Source: Betaproteobacteria bacterium
GTDB lineage: Bacteria; Pseudomonadota; Gammaproteobacteria; Burkholderiales; SG8-41
Length of the DNA stretch: 40,388 nucleotides
Direction: 5' to 3'
NCBI GenBank assembly: GCA_028291945.1
Contig: JAQGNH010000317.1
Location: forward strand, 1 to 40,388
A model generated the notes under the pieces. That model saw only the letters and a program-made list of their open reading frames with translations, was not told the DNA's origin and ran no database searches. Each line of letters starts with the position of its first letter. Position 1 is the first letter of the stretch. A program made the position numbers and the translations under genes. Of the stretch, positions 26,803 through 35,298 are shown one piece after another.

Positions 26803-28464
26803 ATGAATAAATTGCTGCTGGGATTTCTGCTGAGCGCTTGTTGTAGTGTGGTCTTTGCTCAGACCGCTGAAGAACTCGTTTCCGACGGCAAGAACACAGA
26901 AAACGTGACGACCTTCGGCATGGGCTATGACCTGAAGATGTACAGCCCGCTCAAGCAGATCAACAAGTCCAACATCAGGCGGCTGGTGCCGATCTGGAGC
27001 TTCAGCCTCGCCAACGACATGGGTGAGCTGTCGCAGCCGACGATCTACAACGGTGTGATGTACGTGGTCAACGGCAACTGGACATTTGCCATCGACGTCG
27101 CGACCGGACGGCAGATCTGGCGCACGCCGGTGAGCTATGACCGCGCGGCGCTGCGCGTGACGACTTCGGGCGCCTACATTCGCGGCGCGGCAACGATTTA
27201 CAACGGCAAGCTGTTCCGGCCGTCGATCGATGCGCATGTCATCGCGCTCGACATGAAAACGGGCAAGGAAATCTGGAAGCAAAAATTCGGTGAATGGAAA
27301 GAGAGCTACGCTGGAATCGTTGCACCCGCGATCGCCAACGGCGTGCTGATCTCTGGCATGGCGGGCGGTGACCGCACCGTGCGCGGCTTCATCGAAGGCT
27401 ACGATCCGGATACCGGCAAGCGGCTGTGGCGCCGGTGGACCGTGCCCGCACCGGGCGAGCCGGGTTCCGAGACCTGGCCCCACAGCGAAATGCCCGACGC
27501 GTGGAAATACGGGGGCGCCGCCACGTGGCAACCCGGTTCGTACGATCCGCAGCTCGACCTGTTCTATATCGGCACGGGCAACGCCGAGCCGTACAACCCG
27601 AAATATCGGGCGGGCATGGACAGCCTTTACGCCGCGAGCGTGCTCGCGATACGGCCCAAGACCGGAGAGCTGGTCTGGCACTACCAGTTCGTGCCGAACG
27701 ACAGCTTCGATTTCGACGGCACTGCCGAAAGCATACTGGCGGATATCCAGGTCGAGGGGAAGCCGCGCAAGGTGCTGTTCAACGTCAACAAGAACGGTTT
27801 CGTGTACGTGATCGATCGCACTAACGGCCAGTTGATCGCTGCGCATCCGTTCGTCAGCCAGAACTGGGCGAAGTACATCGATCTCAAGACGGGGCGGCCG
27901 GTGTTAACGGATCTGCTGGATCGCGCGATGAAAGGCGAAACGGTCGAGCTTGCGCCCCGCCTCGGCACTAACGCAACGTTGTCGGCCTACAATCCGAGGA
28001 CCGGACTGCTGTTCCTGAATTCGTGGGAATTGATCCGGGTCATGAAATTTGTCGATGTGAAGCTTGACGTCGGCGGGAGTTATATCGGCGTCGACAGCAG
28101 CTCGAAAGCTGTGGACCCGGCGGGATATCACGTCGCGATCAATCCGCTGACCGGCAAGACGGCATGGAAGATTCCGTTGCATGACTTTGCAGTTTCGGCA
28201 GGTACATTGGCGACCGACGGCGGTTTGCTGTTCACGGGCAAGTTGACCGGCGAGTTCATCGCGCTCGATCAGGACAGCGGAAAACAGCTGTGGCACTTCA
28301 AGACAGGCTCCAGCGTCAACGCGCCGCCGATCACTTACACCCATAAAGGCGTTCAGTACGTCACGGTGCTGTCGGGACGCGGCGGCAGCAACCCCAGTCG
28401 CTCGGCGGGCGCTATCATCCCGACCGGCGGTTCGGTATGGACGTTTGCTTTGATGCCGGAATAA
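26803..28464 (+). CDS. PQQ-dependent alcohol dehydrogenase, lanthanide-type motif
   Basis: 553 aa periplasmic quinoprotein. Signal peptide 1-19 (cut after VVFA), then an eight-bladed propeller with many W-docking motifs (AIDVATGRQIWRTPV, ALDMKTGKEIWKQ, YDPDTGKRLWRRW). Metal/active-site region: N260 in GTGN, catalytic D303 and D305 in NDSFDFDG. The second Asp two residues after the catalytic one marks lanthanide-dependent XoxF/ExaF-type enzymes; Ca2+ enzymes have Ala/Ser/Thr there. By eye the metal-ligand Glu of methanol dehydrogenase is Asp190 (GGDRTVRG), and the vicinal Cys pair is missing (RVTTSGAY region). No haem motif CxxCH. AGGGAGGA precedes ATG 26803. The next gene follows by 42 bases. 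Substrate unknown; no PQQ synthesis genes or cytochrome here. Confidence 0.93.
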   Translation: MNKLLLGFLLSACCSVVFAQTAEELVSDGKNTENVTTFGMGYDLKMYSPLKQINKSNIRRLVPIWSFSLANDMGELSQPTIYNGVMYVVNGNWTFAIDVATGRQIWRTPVSYDRAALRVTTSGAYIRGAATIYNGKLFRPSIDAHVIALDMKTGKEIWKQKFGEWKESYAGIVAPAIANGVLISGMAGGDRTVRGFIEGYDPDTGKRLWRRWTVPAPGEPGSETWPHSEMPDAWKYGGAATWQPGSYDPQLDLFYIGTGNAEPYNPKYRAGMDSLYAASVLAIRPKTGELVWHYQFVPNDSFDFDGTAESILADIQVEGKPRKVLFNVNKNGFVYVIDRTNGQLIAAHPFVSQNWAKYIDLKTGRPVLTDLLDRAMKGETVELAPRLGTNATLSAYNPRTGLLFLNSWELIRVMKFVDVKLDVGGSYIGVDSSSKAVDPAGYHVAINPLTGKTAWKIPLHDFAVSAGTLATDGGLLFTGKLTGEFIALDQDSGKQLWHFKTGSSVNAPPITYTHKGVQYVTVLSGRGGSNPSRSAGAIIPTGGSVWTFALMPE

Positions 28465-28506
28465 GGGTCATTTCGATTTGCACCGAGGAGAGTGGGAACG
28501 CTACAT

Positions 28507-29535
28507 ATGAAAATTAAAATAAAATGTGAAAAACAGATACGCAGTCTGCTGTTGTTTTCGCTAGTCGTGGCCGCCTGCACTGAGACGACGGTGGTTTTAG
28601 CGCAGACCCGTTCGTCATTCGACAAAGGCTCAGGAGAGGCGTATCCCGTGCGCCCGATCCGCGTCATCGTCCCCGGCTCGGCGGGAAGCGCGAATGATTT
28701 CACCGCGCGTGCAATCGCGCAGCGCTTCACTGAAGCCTGGGGCCAGCAGATCGTAATCGACAATCGCTCGGGCGCCGGCGGCATCATCGCGCACGATCTG
28801 GCGGCGAAAGCGGCTCCGGACGGCTATACGCTGATTTTCTCCACGTCCGCAGGGTTGGTCATCAATCCTCTGCTCTACAAGGTACCGTACGATTCATTTC
28901 GAGACCTCACGCCGATATCGCTCGGCTCAATCAATCCGCAGATGCTGTTCTCGCATCCAGCGGTTCCGGCAGCCAGCGTTCAGGAACTGATCGCCCTCGC
29001 GCGTGCAAAGCCGGGCCAGTTGAACTGCGCATCGGCCGGCACGGGCACCCCCAACCATCTCGGCTGCGAATTGCTCAAGTCGATGGCGAAGATCGATTTC
29101 GTGCATGTGCCGTACAAAGGCGCGACCCCAGGCATCACCGATGTCGTAGCCGGGCAGGCGCAATTCATGTTCAATAGCATCCCCGCCGTGTTGCCGCTCG
29201 CGAGATCAGGGAAAATAAGGGCGCTCGGGGTTGGAGGTGCGAAACGCTCCGTGGCCGCGCCCGAAGTGCCGCCAATCGCCGAGACCATACCGGGCTTCGA
29301 ATGCGTCAACTGGTACGCGATGCTCGCACCCGCGAAGACGCCGCCCGGGATCGTGGCGAAGCTCAATGCCGAGATGGTGAAAATGATCGCGGATCCCCCG
29401 TTCGCAAAGCGGCTCATCGATCTCGGCTCGGAGCCGCAGTCGAGCTCGCCGGGCGAATTGCGTACCTATATGCGCAAGGAGTCCGAGCGTTGGGACCGCG
29501 TCATCAAGGCGGCGGGTTTGTCGATCGAGCGCTGA
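28507..29535 (+). CDS. Bug/TctC-family periplasmic binding protein
   Basis: 342 aa from ATG 28507; GTG 28492 is in frame and nearer to the GAGGAGAG box, so the start is uncertain. Basic N-terminus and signal peptide to about residue 33 (VVLAQ). Core: YPVRPIRVIVPGSAGSANDF, IVIDNRSGAGGIIAHD, YDSFRDLTPISLG, then FVHVPYKGATPGI. Cotranscription with the PQQ dehydrogenase is likely (42-base gap), so its ligand may relate to the dehydrogenase substrate or product. It is not a duplicate of the neighbour at 25141 at close range; the two differ widely in sequence. Confidence 0.93.
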   Translation: MKIKIKCEKQIRSLLLFSLVVAACTETTVVLAQTRSSFDKGSGEAYPVRPIRVIVPGSAGSANDFTARAIAQRFTEAWGQQIVIDNRSGAGGIIAHDLAAKAAPDGYTLIFSTSAGLVINPLLYKVPYDSFRDLTPISLGSINPQMLFSHPAVPAASVQELIALARAKPGQLNCASAGTGTPNHLGCELLKSMAKIDFVHVPYKGATPGITDVVAGQAQFMFNSIPAVLPLARSGKIRALGVGGAKRSVAAPEVPPIAETIPGFECVNWYAMLAPAKTPPGIVAKLNAEMVKMIADPPFAKRLIDLGSEPQSSSPGELRTYMRKESERWDRVIKAAGLSIER

Positions 29536-29674
29536 CCCGGCGAACACCCATGCGTCGAGTTTTTGTGCGCCTGCTTCCTGATGCAGGCGGTCACCTCCCC
29601 ATTGACCCAAAGGCTAATTACGCGACGTCTTGCCCGGTGTCATAGTTGCAATCTTTCCTGCCCGGGTGCAAGAC

Positions 29675-30049
29675 ATGAGCACCTTCCGTATCGCTGCCGT
29701 AGCAGCCCTGCTCGCCCTCACGGTCGTCGCTCATGCCTTCAACATGAGCTTCCTCAACGACTCTCCCGTCACACGCCTGACGGCGGAGGAGCTCAAGCAA
29801 TACACGGCCTTCACGTTAAAGGCGCTGGACGAAGCGCGCGACGGCACGACCGTCGAATGGACCGCGCCGAAATCGCAGTTCAACAGCAAGATTACGCTCG
29901 AGCGAACCTTTGCCGACGCGAACCTCACCTGCCGCGACGCAAGAATCGAGACCTACGCGCGTGACCGGAACAGCCGCGGCACTTACACGTTCTGCAAGGT
30001 GAAGGGCGTCTGGACTTTCAAGATCCCCGATGCGAAATCGGGCCGTTGA
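29675..30049 (+). CDS. small secreted protein, surface-antigen-2-like
   Basis: 124 aa from ATG 29675; the first 21 residues are a signal peptide (IAAVAALLALTVVAHA). The mature part has ALDEARDGTTVEWTAP and RTFADANLTCRDARIET, then a second Cys in YTFCKVKGVWTF. This arrangement (DGTTVEW, CR, C before GxW) is that of the 17-kDa surface antigen / RT0821-Lpp0805 superfamily. Two cysteines could form a disulfide. No lipobox. Ends 32 bases from the convergent urtA stop. Function unknown. Confidence 0.75.
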   Translation: MSTFRIAAVAALLALTVVAHAFNMSFLNDSPVTRLTAEELKQYTAFTLKALDEARDGTTVEWTAPKSQFNSKITLERTFADANLTCRDARIETYARDRNSRGTYTFCKVKGVWTFKIPDAKSGR

Positions 30050-30080
30050 CGGCCCGTGTAACGCGGGATCGCGCAGTTCC

Positions 30081-31382
30081 CTATTTCTTCTCGGCCATCA
30101 GTGCCGGCTCGTCTTTCTTCTTGTCGTTGCCGGCGATGAAGGGGCTCCAGGGCTGCGCCTTGATTGGGCCCTTGGTCTTCCACACGACATTGAACTGGCC
30201 ATCCGATTTGATTTCACCGATGAAGACGGGCTTATGGAGATGGTGGTTCTTCTCGTCCATCTTGGCCGTGAACCCTGAAGGCGCCTTGAATGTCTGCCCG
30301 CCCATGGCCGCGCTCACTTTCTCTACGTCGAAACTCTTCGCTTTCTCTACGGCGTGCTTCCACATGTAGATGCCGATGTAGGTCGCCTCCATCGGATCGT
30401 TCGTGAGCGGCTTGTCCGCGCCCGCCAGCTTCTTCGATTTGGCGTACGCAGCCCATTTTTTCTTGAAGGCATCGTTCTCGGGGTTCTTGAGGGACATGAA
30501 GTAATTCCACGCGGCAAGATGGCCGACCAATGGCTTGGTATCGACGCCGCGCAACTCTTCTTCGCCGACCGAGAATGCAACGACGGGGACGTCCGTCGCT
30601 TTCAGCCCCTGATTGCCGAGCTCTTTGTAGAACGGTACGTTCGAGTCGCCGTTGATGGTAGAGACGACTGCTGTCCTGCCGCCGCCCGCGAATTTCTTGA
30701 TGTCCGCGACGATCGTCTGGTAATCGCTGTGTCCGAACGGCGTGTACTTCTCATCGATATCCTTGTCGGCTACGCCCTTCGATTTGAGGAATGCGCGCAG
30801 GATCTTGTTCGTCGTGCGCGGGTAAACATAATCGGTGCCCAGCAGAACCCAGCGTTTGGCGCCGCCGCCTTCTTTGCCCATGAGGTATTCCACAGCGGGT
30901 ATCGCCTGCTGATTGGGAGCAGCGCCGGTGTAGAACACGTTTTTGGAAATCTCTTCACCTTCGTACTGCACGGGATAGAAGAGAAGTCCATTCAGCTCTT
31001 CGAAAACCGGCAGCACCGACTTGCGCGAGACCGACGTCCAGCAGCCGAACACGGCGGCCACCTTGTCTTGCGTGAGCAGCTGCCGCGCTTTCTCCGCAAA
31101 AAGCGGCCAGTTCGAGGCGGGGTCGACTACGGCCGGCTCGATCTTGTAGCCCATGACACCGCCGTTCGCGTTGATCTCGTCAAACGTCATCAGCGCAACG
31201 TCTTTCAGGACCGTCTCGCTGATCGCCATCGTCCCTGACAGCGAATGCAGCACACCCACTTTGACGGTCTTGGTCTGCGCCTGAGCTCCAGGCACGAGCA
31301 CGGACAATGACAATGTGGTAGTCGCGGCGGACATGGCGGCGACGACTGCCACGCGTTTGATGAACAGTCTGCGATAGGACAT
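30081..31382 (-). CDS. urtA: urea/short-chain amide ABC transporter binding protein (UrtA-like)
   Basis: 433 aa from ATG 31382 (GGGAG eight bases upstream). Signal region: SYRRLFIKRVAVVAAMS with a possible Tat-like RR, ending near VPGAQA. Mature protein is a type I periplasmic fold: VGVLHSLSGTMAISETVL, GCWTSVSRKSVLPVFEE, LFYPVQYEGEE, GTDYVYPRTTN and ATYIGIYMWKHAVEKA are strongly UrtA/FmdD-like. It binds urea or a related small amide. Oddity: no urtBCDE permease or ATPase genes follow; downstream is a convergent gene. Divergent from a porin, with a sigma-54-like promoter upstream. Confidence 0.92.
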   Translation of the reverse strand: MSYRRLFIKRVAVVAAMSAATTTLSLSVLVPGAQAQTKTVKVGVLHSLSGTMAISETVLKDVALMTFDEINANGGVMGYKIEPAVVDPASNWPLFAEKARQLLTQDKVAAVFGCWTSVSRKSVLPVFEELNGLLFYPVQYEGEEISKNVFYTGAAPNQQAIPAVEYLMGKEGGGAKRWVLLGTDYVYPRTTNKILRAFLKSKGVADKDIDEKYTPFGHSDYQTIVADIKKFAGGGRTAVVSTINGDSNVPFYKELGNQGLKATDVPVVAFSVGEEELRGVDTKPLVGHLAAWNYFMSLKNPENDAFKKKWAAYAKSKKLAGADKPLTNDPMEATYIGIYMWKHAVEKAKSFDVEKVSAAMGGQTFKAPSGFTAKMDEKNHHLHKPVFIGEIKSDGQFNVVWKTKGPIKAQPWSPFIAGNDKKKDEPALMAEKK

Positions 31383-31452
31383 GCGGTGAGCTCCCAAGCG
31401 TACGTTGAAGGCAATCACGTGCGCCGTGTTGCCGGCGCTGAGGGACGCGGCT

Positions 31453-31468
31453 CGCATGAAGCATGCCA
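31453..31468 (-). promoter_or_regulatory. sigma-54-like promoter of urtA
   Basis: Minus strand TGGCATGCTTCATGCG has GG and GC exactly 10 bases apart, and matches TGGCAYR-N4-TTGCW except at two positions near the -12 element. It lies about 70-85 bases upstream of the urtA start. Plausible but weaker than the boxes at 35145 and 37644. Confidence 0.5.
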
Positions 31469-31765
31469 CGTCGAAGTCACCGCTTACACTCGGACCGAAA
31501 ATGCTTGTGTCCTGAGCGCGTTATCCAGATGACGCGCAGTGTACGCAAGCGAAGCTGCACCAAACCTATTAGCTCCTCCGTCACATAGCGGTGCAACAGC
31601 CATTGCAAATGCGCTTCATCGGTGCAGTCCGTTAAGGTAATCACACATCGTCGTCGAGCCTAACTGACGCCTTCTGCGCGGTCGCGATCTTCGCTTCGTT
31701 CAGACTTATTTCATCGCTGCCGAACGCATCTCGCATGCAACGGCGTGCGCTCAATTTAAAACCGA

Positions 31766-31781
31766 TGGCATAGAAGGTGCT
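31766..31781 (+). promoter_or_regulatory. sigma-54-like promoter of the porin gene
   Basis: TGGCATAGAAGGTGCT keeps GG-N10-GC and the flanking TGGCA, with one mismatch at the T before TGC. It ends 84 bases upstream of the porin ATG. Supported by similar boxes at the neighbouring nitrogen genes. Confidence 0.5.
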
Positions 31782-31865
31782 CTGATCACATCGGTGCGCA
31801 GCCTGCTCAAAAACGGCGCGTACGTGTTTACGCAACACAACGACGACTACGCAAAGGGAGATCTC

Positions 31866-33092
31866 ATGCAACGTTCTGCAGTTCTTAGCACAGCGTCATC
31901 GCCCCAGTACGTTTCGAATCGTGCACGCAGGATTGCAGCGCGCGCGCTGAGCGCCGTCGCGACCCTCTGTGTTGCGTCTGCAGCGAACGCTGGAGCGGAG
32001 TTCAAGCTTGGCGATAACGCCGCTGTTACAGCCGGTTTCGGTTTGCGCACGAGTTACTCCTCTCGCGAGCGTGGTGCGCCTAACGGTAGCAGCAGCTCGA
32101 ATGATTTCAGCGTCGAAAACGCGCGCATTTACCTTGGCGGCCAGTATGGCAACATGATCAAAGGCACTTTCAATACCGATAAACAGGGCGGACCTGGTGC
32201 GAGCGGCGGCGACAACTTGCGCGTGCTCGATGCGATCGCACAGGTCGAGCCGATGCCCGCGTTCAATGTATGGCTGGGGCGAATGCTGCCGCCCAGTGAT
32301 CGGCCAAACCTGTACGGCCCGTTCTTCGCGCTTCCCTGGTCTTACCCCGGTATCGCGTCGAACTATCCGGCAATCTTCGCGGGACGCGACAACGGCGCAA
32401 CGGTGTGGGGCAAGCCTTTAGGCGGAAAGCTCGTGTACGCCCTGGGTGTATTCGAAGGGCACAATAGGAGTGCAGCACTGTCGAACGGCTCCGATAAGCT
32501 GCTCACTGCCGGCCGCATACAGTACAGCTTCCTCGATCCGGAGCCCGCGCCTGCGTATTACCTCGGCGGGACCTACGGCGGAACCAAAGACATTCTTACT
32601 CTCGGTGTCGCAGGCTTCCACCAGAAGAACGGTGTCGGTACCGTAGCGATGCCGGGCACACTCAAGATCTACAGCGTCGATCTGTTGGCCGAGAAGAAAT
32701 TCAGCTTTGGTGTGCCCACCCTCGAAGGTGCCTACTACAAGTACAAAGTCGACAGGGTGGACTGCGGCTCGGGCGAGCCCGGCTCCGTCGGTTGTCCGGC
32801 CGGCGATAACTTCGGTGGACAGGTCGACGGCAAAGCGTACCTGTTAGGCGCCGCATGGCTCATCCCGACGATGGTCGGATGGGGCCAGTTTCAGCCGTTC
32901 GCGAGATATCAGAAGTACGAACGCAACCTGAGCAACACGACCAACAAGGCGCTCGATCTGGGTGTGAACTACGTAATCAAGGGCCCGAATGCAAAGCTTT
33001 CGCTCATGTATACCAAGTTCGAGGACACTCGCCTGGCCGTTGCCGTGCGCAAGACGGATCAGATTTTGCTCGGCGCTCAGCTTCAGTACTAG
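31866..33092 (+). CDS. OprP/OprO-like outer-membrane porin
   Basis: 408 aa from ATG 31866 (AAGGGAGA five bases upstream). Signal peptide to about residue 42 (VATLCVASAANA). The mature chain is a beta-barrel with alternating hydrophobic strands, GGQYGNMIKGTFNTDK, an acidic start strand, and a terminal aromatic (LGAQLQY). The layout resembles phosphate-selective porin O/P-type proteins, but selectivity cannot be read from sequence. A disulfide may form between the two Cys of DCGSGEPGSVGC. Divergent from urtA; it likely admits the amide or ureide that UrtA and the permease use. Confidence 0.82.
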   Translation: MQRSAVLSTASSPQYVSNRARRIAARALSAVATLCVASAANAGAEFKLGDNAAVTAGFGLRTSYSSRERGAPNGSSSSNDFSVENARIYLGGQYGNMIKGTFNTDKQGGPGASGGDNLRVLDAIAQVEPMPAFNVWLGRMLPPSDRPNLYGPFFALPWSYPGIASNYPAIFAGRDNGATVWGKPLGGKLVYALGVFEGHNRSAALSNGSDKLLTAGRIQYSFLDPEPAPAYYLGGTYGGTKDILTLGVAGFHQKNGVGTVAMPGTLKIYSVDLLAEKKFSFGVPTLEGAYYKYKVDRVDCGSGEPGSVGCPAGDNFGGQVDGKAYLLGAAWLIPTMVGWGQFQPFARYQKYERNLSNTTNKALDLGVNYVIKGPNAKLSLMYTKFEDTRLAVAVRKTDQILLGAQLQY

Positions 33093-33102
33093 TACTCAAT
33101 AG

Positions 33103-33150
33103 GGCCGCAGTGCGTCGTGCTACAGCAGAGCACGGCGCATGCGGTCTTTT
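33103..33150 (+). terminator. strong intrinsic terminator after the porin gene
   Basis: Left arm 33103-33121 and right arm 33129-33146 pair over about 17 bases with one bulge and one G-T, loop ACAGCAG, followed by TTTT-G-TT. It lies 11 bases after the porin stop. Confidence 0.85.
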
Positions 33151-33334
33151 GTTCGTGCTCGATACGCTACTCACGCCATGTGGGCTGGCGTGAGTACGCT
33201 TTGCGTCTCAAGCACGGCCCGAAACCACATCAGTAGCTTCAAGTTTTGGTGTCGAACGTAGTCGAGGAAGTGCCGCCAAGCAATCCCGTTTGCGAAGGTT
33301 GACCGTGCGCCACGGGATCGCACGTCTCCACTTT

Positions 33335-33380
33335 CCGTTCGTCCTGAGGGTCGCAAGCGCGACACAGTCGAAGGAGAACG
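33335..33380. repeat. REP-like palindromic repeat
   Basis: CCGTTCGTCCTGAGG and CACAGTCGAAGGAGAACG flank a small GTCGC/GCGAC hairpin. Same family as the copy inside the TctC gene at 26051-26127. It lies in the 386-base gap between convergent porin and permease genes. Confidence 0.6.
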
Positions 33381-33400
33381 CAACGCGCTCAGGACATGCC

Positions 33401-33432
33401 GCGTCGCGGCTGCTTACTCCTTCGCGATGACA
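33401..33432. repeat. second copy of the CTTCGCGATGAC-type repeat
   Basis: GCGTCGCGGCTGCTTACTC followed by CTTCGCGATGACAG resembles the element at 26711-26740 (GTCGCG...CTCGCGATGAC). It directly follows the REP-like repeat, so the intergenic gap carries both families. Confidence 0.45.
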
Positions 33433-33478
33433 GTTTCGGCTGCGCTATGCAACTCACCGCTGCAAGATCCTCAACAAC

Positions 33479-35059
33479 TCAGCGCGCCGGTGCTGCAATC
33501 GCACCCTCGTGCGCGTGAGTCTCCGCCGGCTTCGGTGATGCCGTTGCATAGCGGCAGGCGTACAGCACGGCGGCTACACAAACATAGCTCAACGCAACGG
33601 GTACCGATTGAGCGAAGCCGATGTGCTCGCCGTGCATGAAGCCGAAGAACGTCATCACCGCGCCGACCAGCGCGAAGGCCGCCGCCTTGGTGTATTCGCG
33701 CTCGATCAGGAACACGGCGAACGAGCCGAGAACCAGGCTCGTCAGGATCGCGCCGCCGCCCAGCGTTTCCAACCCCTTGTAGAGAATGCCGACCTGACCC
33801 AGCTTGTCGAAACCGACCGCAGCCGCGTTGGTCCCGGCGGCGCCGAGCGCGTTGTCGATCTGCAGTTTGCCCCACGCCGCGACATGCGGCACCAGCGCCA
33901 GAATGATCGCCGGCGCGTGGCTTCTCGGCGTTTCCTGGAAAGCTTGCGCGCCGATCAGCATGCCGATGTAGAGCAGGATCGGTGCAATCGCCACCACCGG
34001 GATCAGCGCCATCATCACCGCGACGATGCCGAGCCAAGACAGCAGGATGACCATGATGCCCGTCGCTGCGGAATACCCGATGCGCCCGCCGATCGATTTC
34101 CAGCCCGGATGACCGATGTAGACCGCGAGGATAAATGGATTGCCCATCAGGCAGCCGATCAGGCTGATGACGCCATCGGCGGTCAGGACGCGTGTCGTGG
34201 GAAAACTGTCGCCCGCCGCAGAGGCGCTTTCCACGTTGTCCATCGCCTCGACCAGATCATAGATGCCGAACGGGATGGCGGTGACCAGGATGACGCCCAG
34301 GAACTCGAAGCCGGAGAACACATGGCCGATCGCCGGGATCGGGAACGAGAATCCGAAGCTCGAGAACGATGCCGACAGATTTTGGACGCTCATGCCGCCA
34401 TAGTTCAGGCCCAACGCCGTCGAGCCCCACGCGACCAGCATGCCGACTGCGATTGCCACGAGCCCGGCGGGAATGCCCCTGAAGTAGCGCACGCCGCCGA
34501 ACCAGCTGGCGATGATGATTGCGAAGCAGACCACGCCGATCAGCGGCGTCATGTACATCTCCAGCGCCGGTCGCATCGAGATGAAGGCGATGGAGACGCC
34601 GGCAAGAGCGCCGAGCAGTGCCGCGCGCGGTGTGATCTTGCGGATCCACGGCGCGATGAAGCCGCCGATCATCAGTACGAAGCTCTGGATGAACACCCAC
34701 GCGAGCCCTGCTTCCCAACCTTTGATCGGATTACCGGTCTTCAGGCTGATCGGCAGGATGATCACGAAGATCACGATGAACATGTGGGGCACGCTCGTGC
34801 CCGAGGGCAGCGCGCACACGTCGTTGCGGCCGGTTTTCTCTGCCAGCTTGTACGCGAGCCACGCGTAGTACATCGTGCTCATGAAGAGCATCAGCCCGCA
34901 CGCCGGAAGGATGCGTCCGAACACGATGTCGTCGGGCATGTGCACGACATAACGCAACAGGCCGGTCAGGACGAGCAGGTTGACGAGAATGTTGGTACCG
35001 AAGCCGAAGAATGCGTTCCAGTCGCCGGGCACCCAGATCGCTGGCTTTGCCGTTGTCAT
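33479..35059 (-). CDS. NCS2-type permease (xanthine/uracil/purine permease family)
   Basis: 526 aa integral membrane protein with about 13 hydrophobic segments. Family-typical parts: GTNILVNLLVLTGLL near the N-terminus, the half-helix TLG/ALPSGTSVPH stretch (here VCALPSGTSVP), and the transport-site region IYDLVEAMDNVESASAAGD followed by ADGVISLIGCLMGNP. It differs from characterised AzgA and UraA proteins, so the substrate is open; uric acid, other purines, or ureides and cyanurate-like rings are candidates. ATG 35059 follows GGGAG. A sigma-54 box lies about 85-100 bases upstream. It is separated from the amidase operon by 240 bases and has its own promoter. Confidence 0.85.
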   Translation of the reverse strand: MTTAKPAIWVPGDWNAFFGFGTNILVNLLVLTGLLRYVVHMPDDIVFGRILPACGLMLFMSTMYYAWLAYKLAEKTGRNDVCALPSGTSVPHMFIVIFVIILPISLKTGNPIKGWEAGLAWVFIQSFVLMIGGFIAPWIRKITPRAALLGALAGVSIAFISMRPALEMYMTPLIGVVCFAIIIASWFGGVRYFRGIPAGLVAIAVGMLVAWGSTALGLNYGGMSVQNLSASFSSFGFSFPIPAIGHVFSGFEFLGVILVTAIPFGIYDLVEAMDNVESASAAGDSFPTTRVLTADGVISLIGCLMGNPFILAVYIGHPGWKSIGGRIGYSAATGIMVILLSWLGIVAVMMALIPVVAIAPILLYIGMLIGAQAFQETPRSHAPAIILALVPHVAAWGKLQIDNALGAAGTNAAAVGFDKLGQVGILYKGLETLGGGAILTSLVLGSFAVFLIEREYTKAAAFALVGAVMTFFGFMHGEHIGFAQSVPVALSYVCVAAVLYACRYATASPKPAETHAHEGAIAAPAR

Positions 35060-35144
35060 GGCGTTATCTCCCGAGTTCGTTGTGAGCGATGCTCACCCGC
35101 GGCAGTGCGCGCACGGTCCCCTGGCAGTCGCAGCGCACGCCATT

Positions 35145-35160
35145 CGCAATATCCGGGCCA
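35145..35160 (-). promoter_or_regulatory. sigma-54 promoter of the NCS2 permease gene
   Basis: Minus strand TGGCCCGGATATTGCG: GG and GC 10 bases apart, TTGC intact, one mismatch in the -24 element (C for A). It lies about 86 bases upstream of the ATG, a usual distance. Strong evidence for RpoN control. Confidence 0.75.
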
Positions 35161-35298
35161 CGAAATCAGATGTGCGCGCACCCTTTACATTCAGGACGTT
35201 GTCGACGAGAGCGAGCGCGATCGCGCGTGAAGCCGCACCTTTTTCGCGTGCAGCGCCCGTGAGTGGTGCGAGCGAAGTACTACGGACACGCCGGCGGG

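Larger units (their letters stand above)
31383..31865. other. divergent control region between urtA and porin
   Basis: 483 bases without a gene. It contains a sigma-54-like box on each strand (31453-31468 and 31766-31781) and scattered NtrC-like half-sites: TGCACC at 31556-31561, GGTGCA at 31590-31595 and 31621-31626. None forms the full palindrome with consensus spacing, so NtrC binding is an inference. Confidence 0.45.

Noticed and set aside
33608-35230. Long plus-strand open frame of 540 codons opposite the NCS2 permease gene
   Set aside because: Composition is extreme in Asp, His, Arg and Gln, the usual shadow of a hydrophobic GC-rich gene on the other strand; it has no family features, whereas the minus strand encodes a clear permease.
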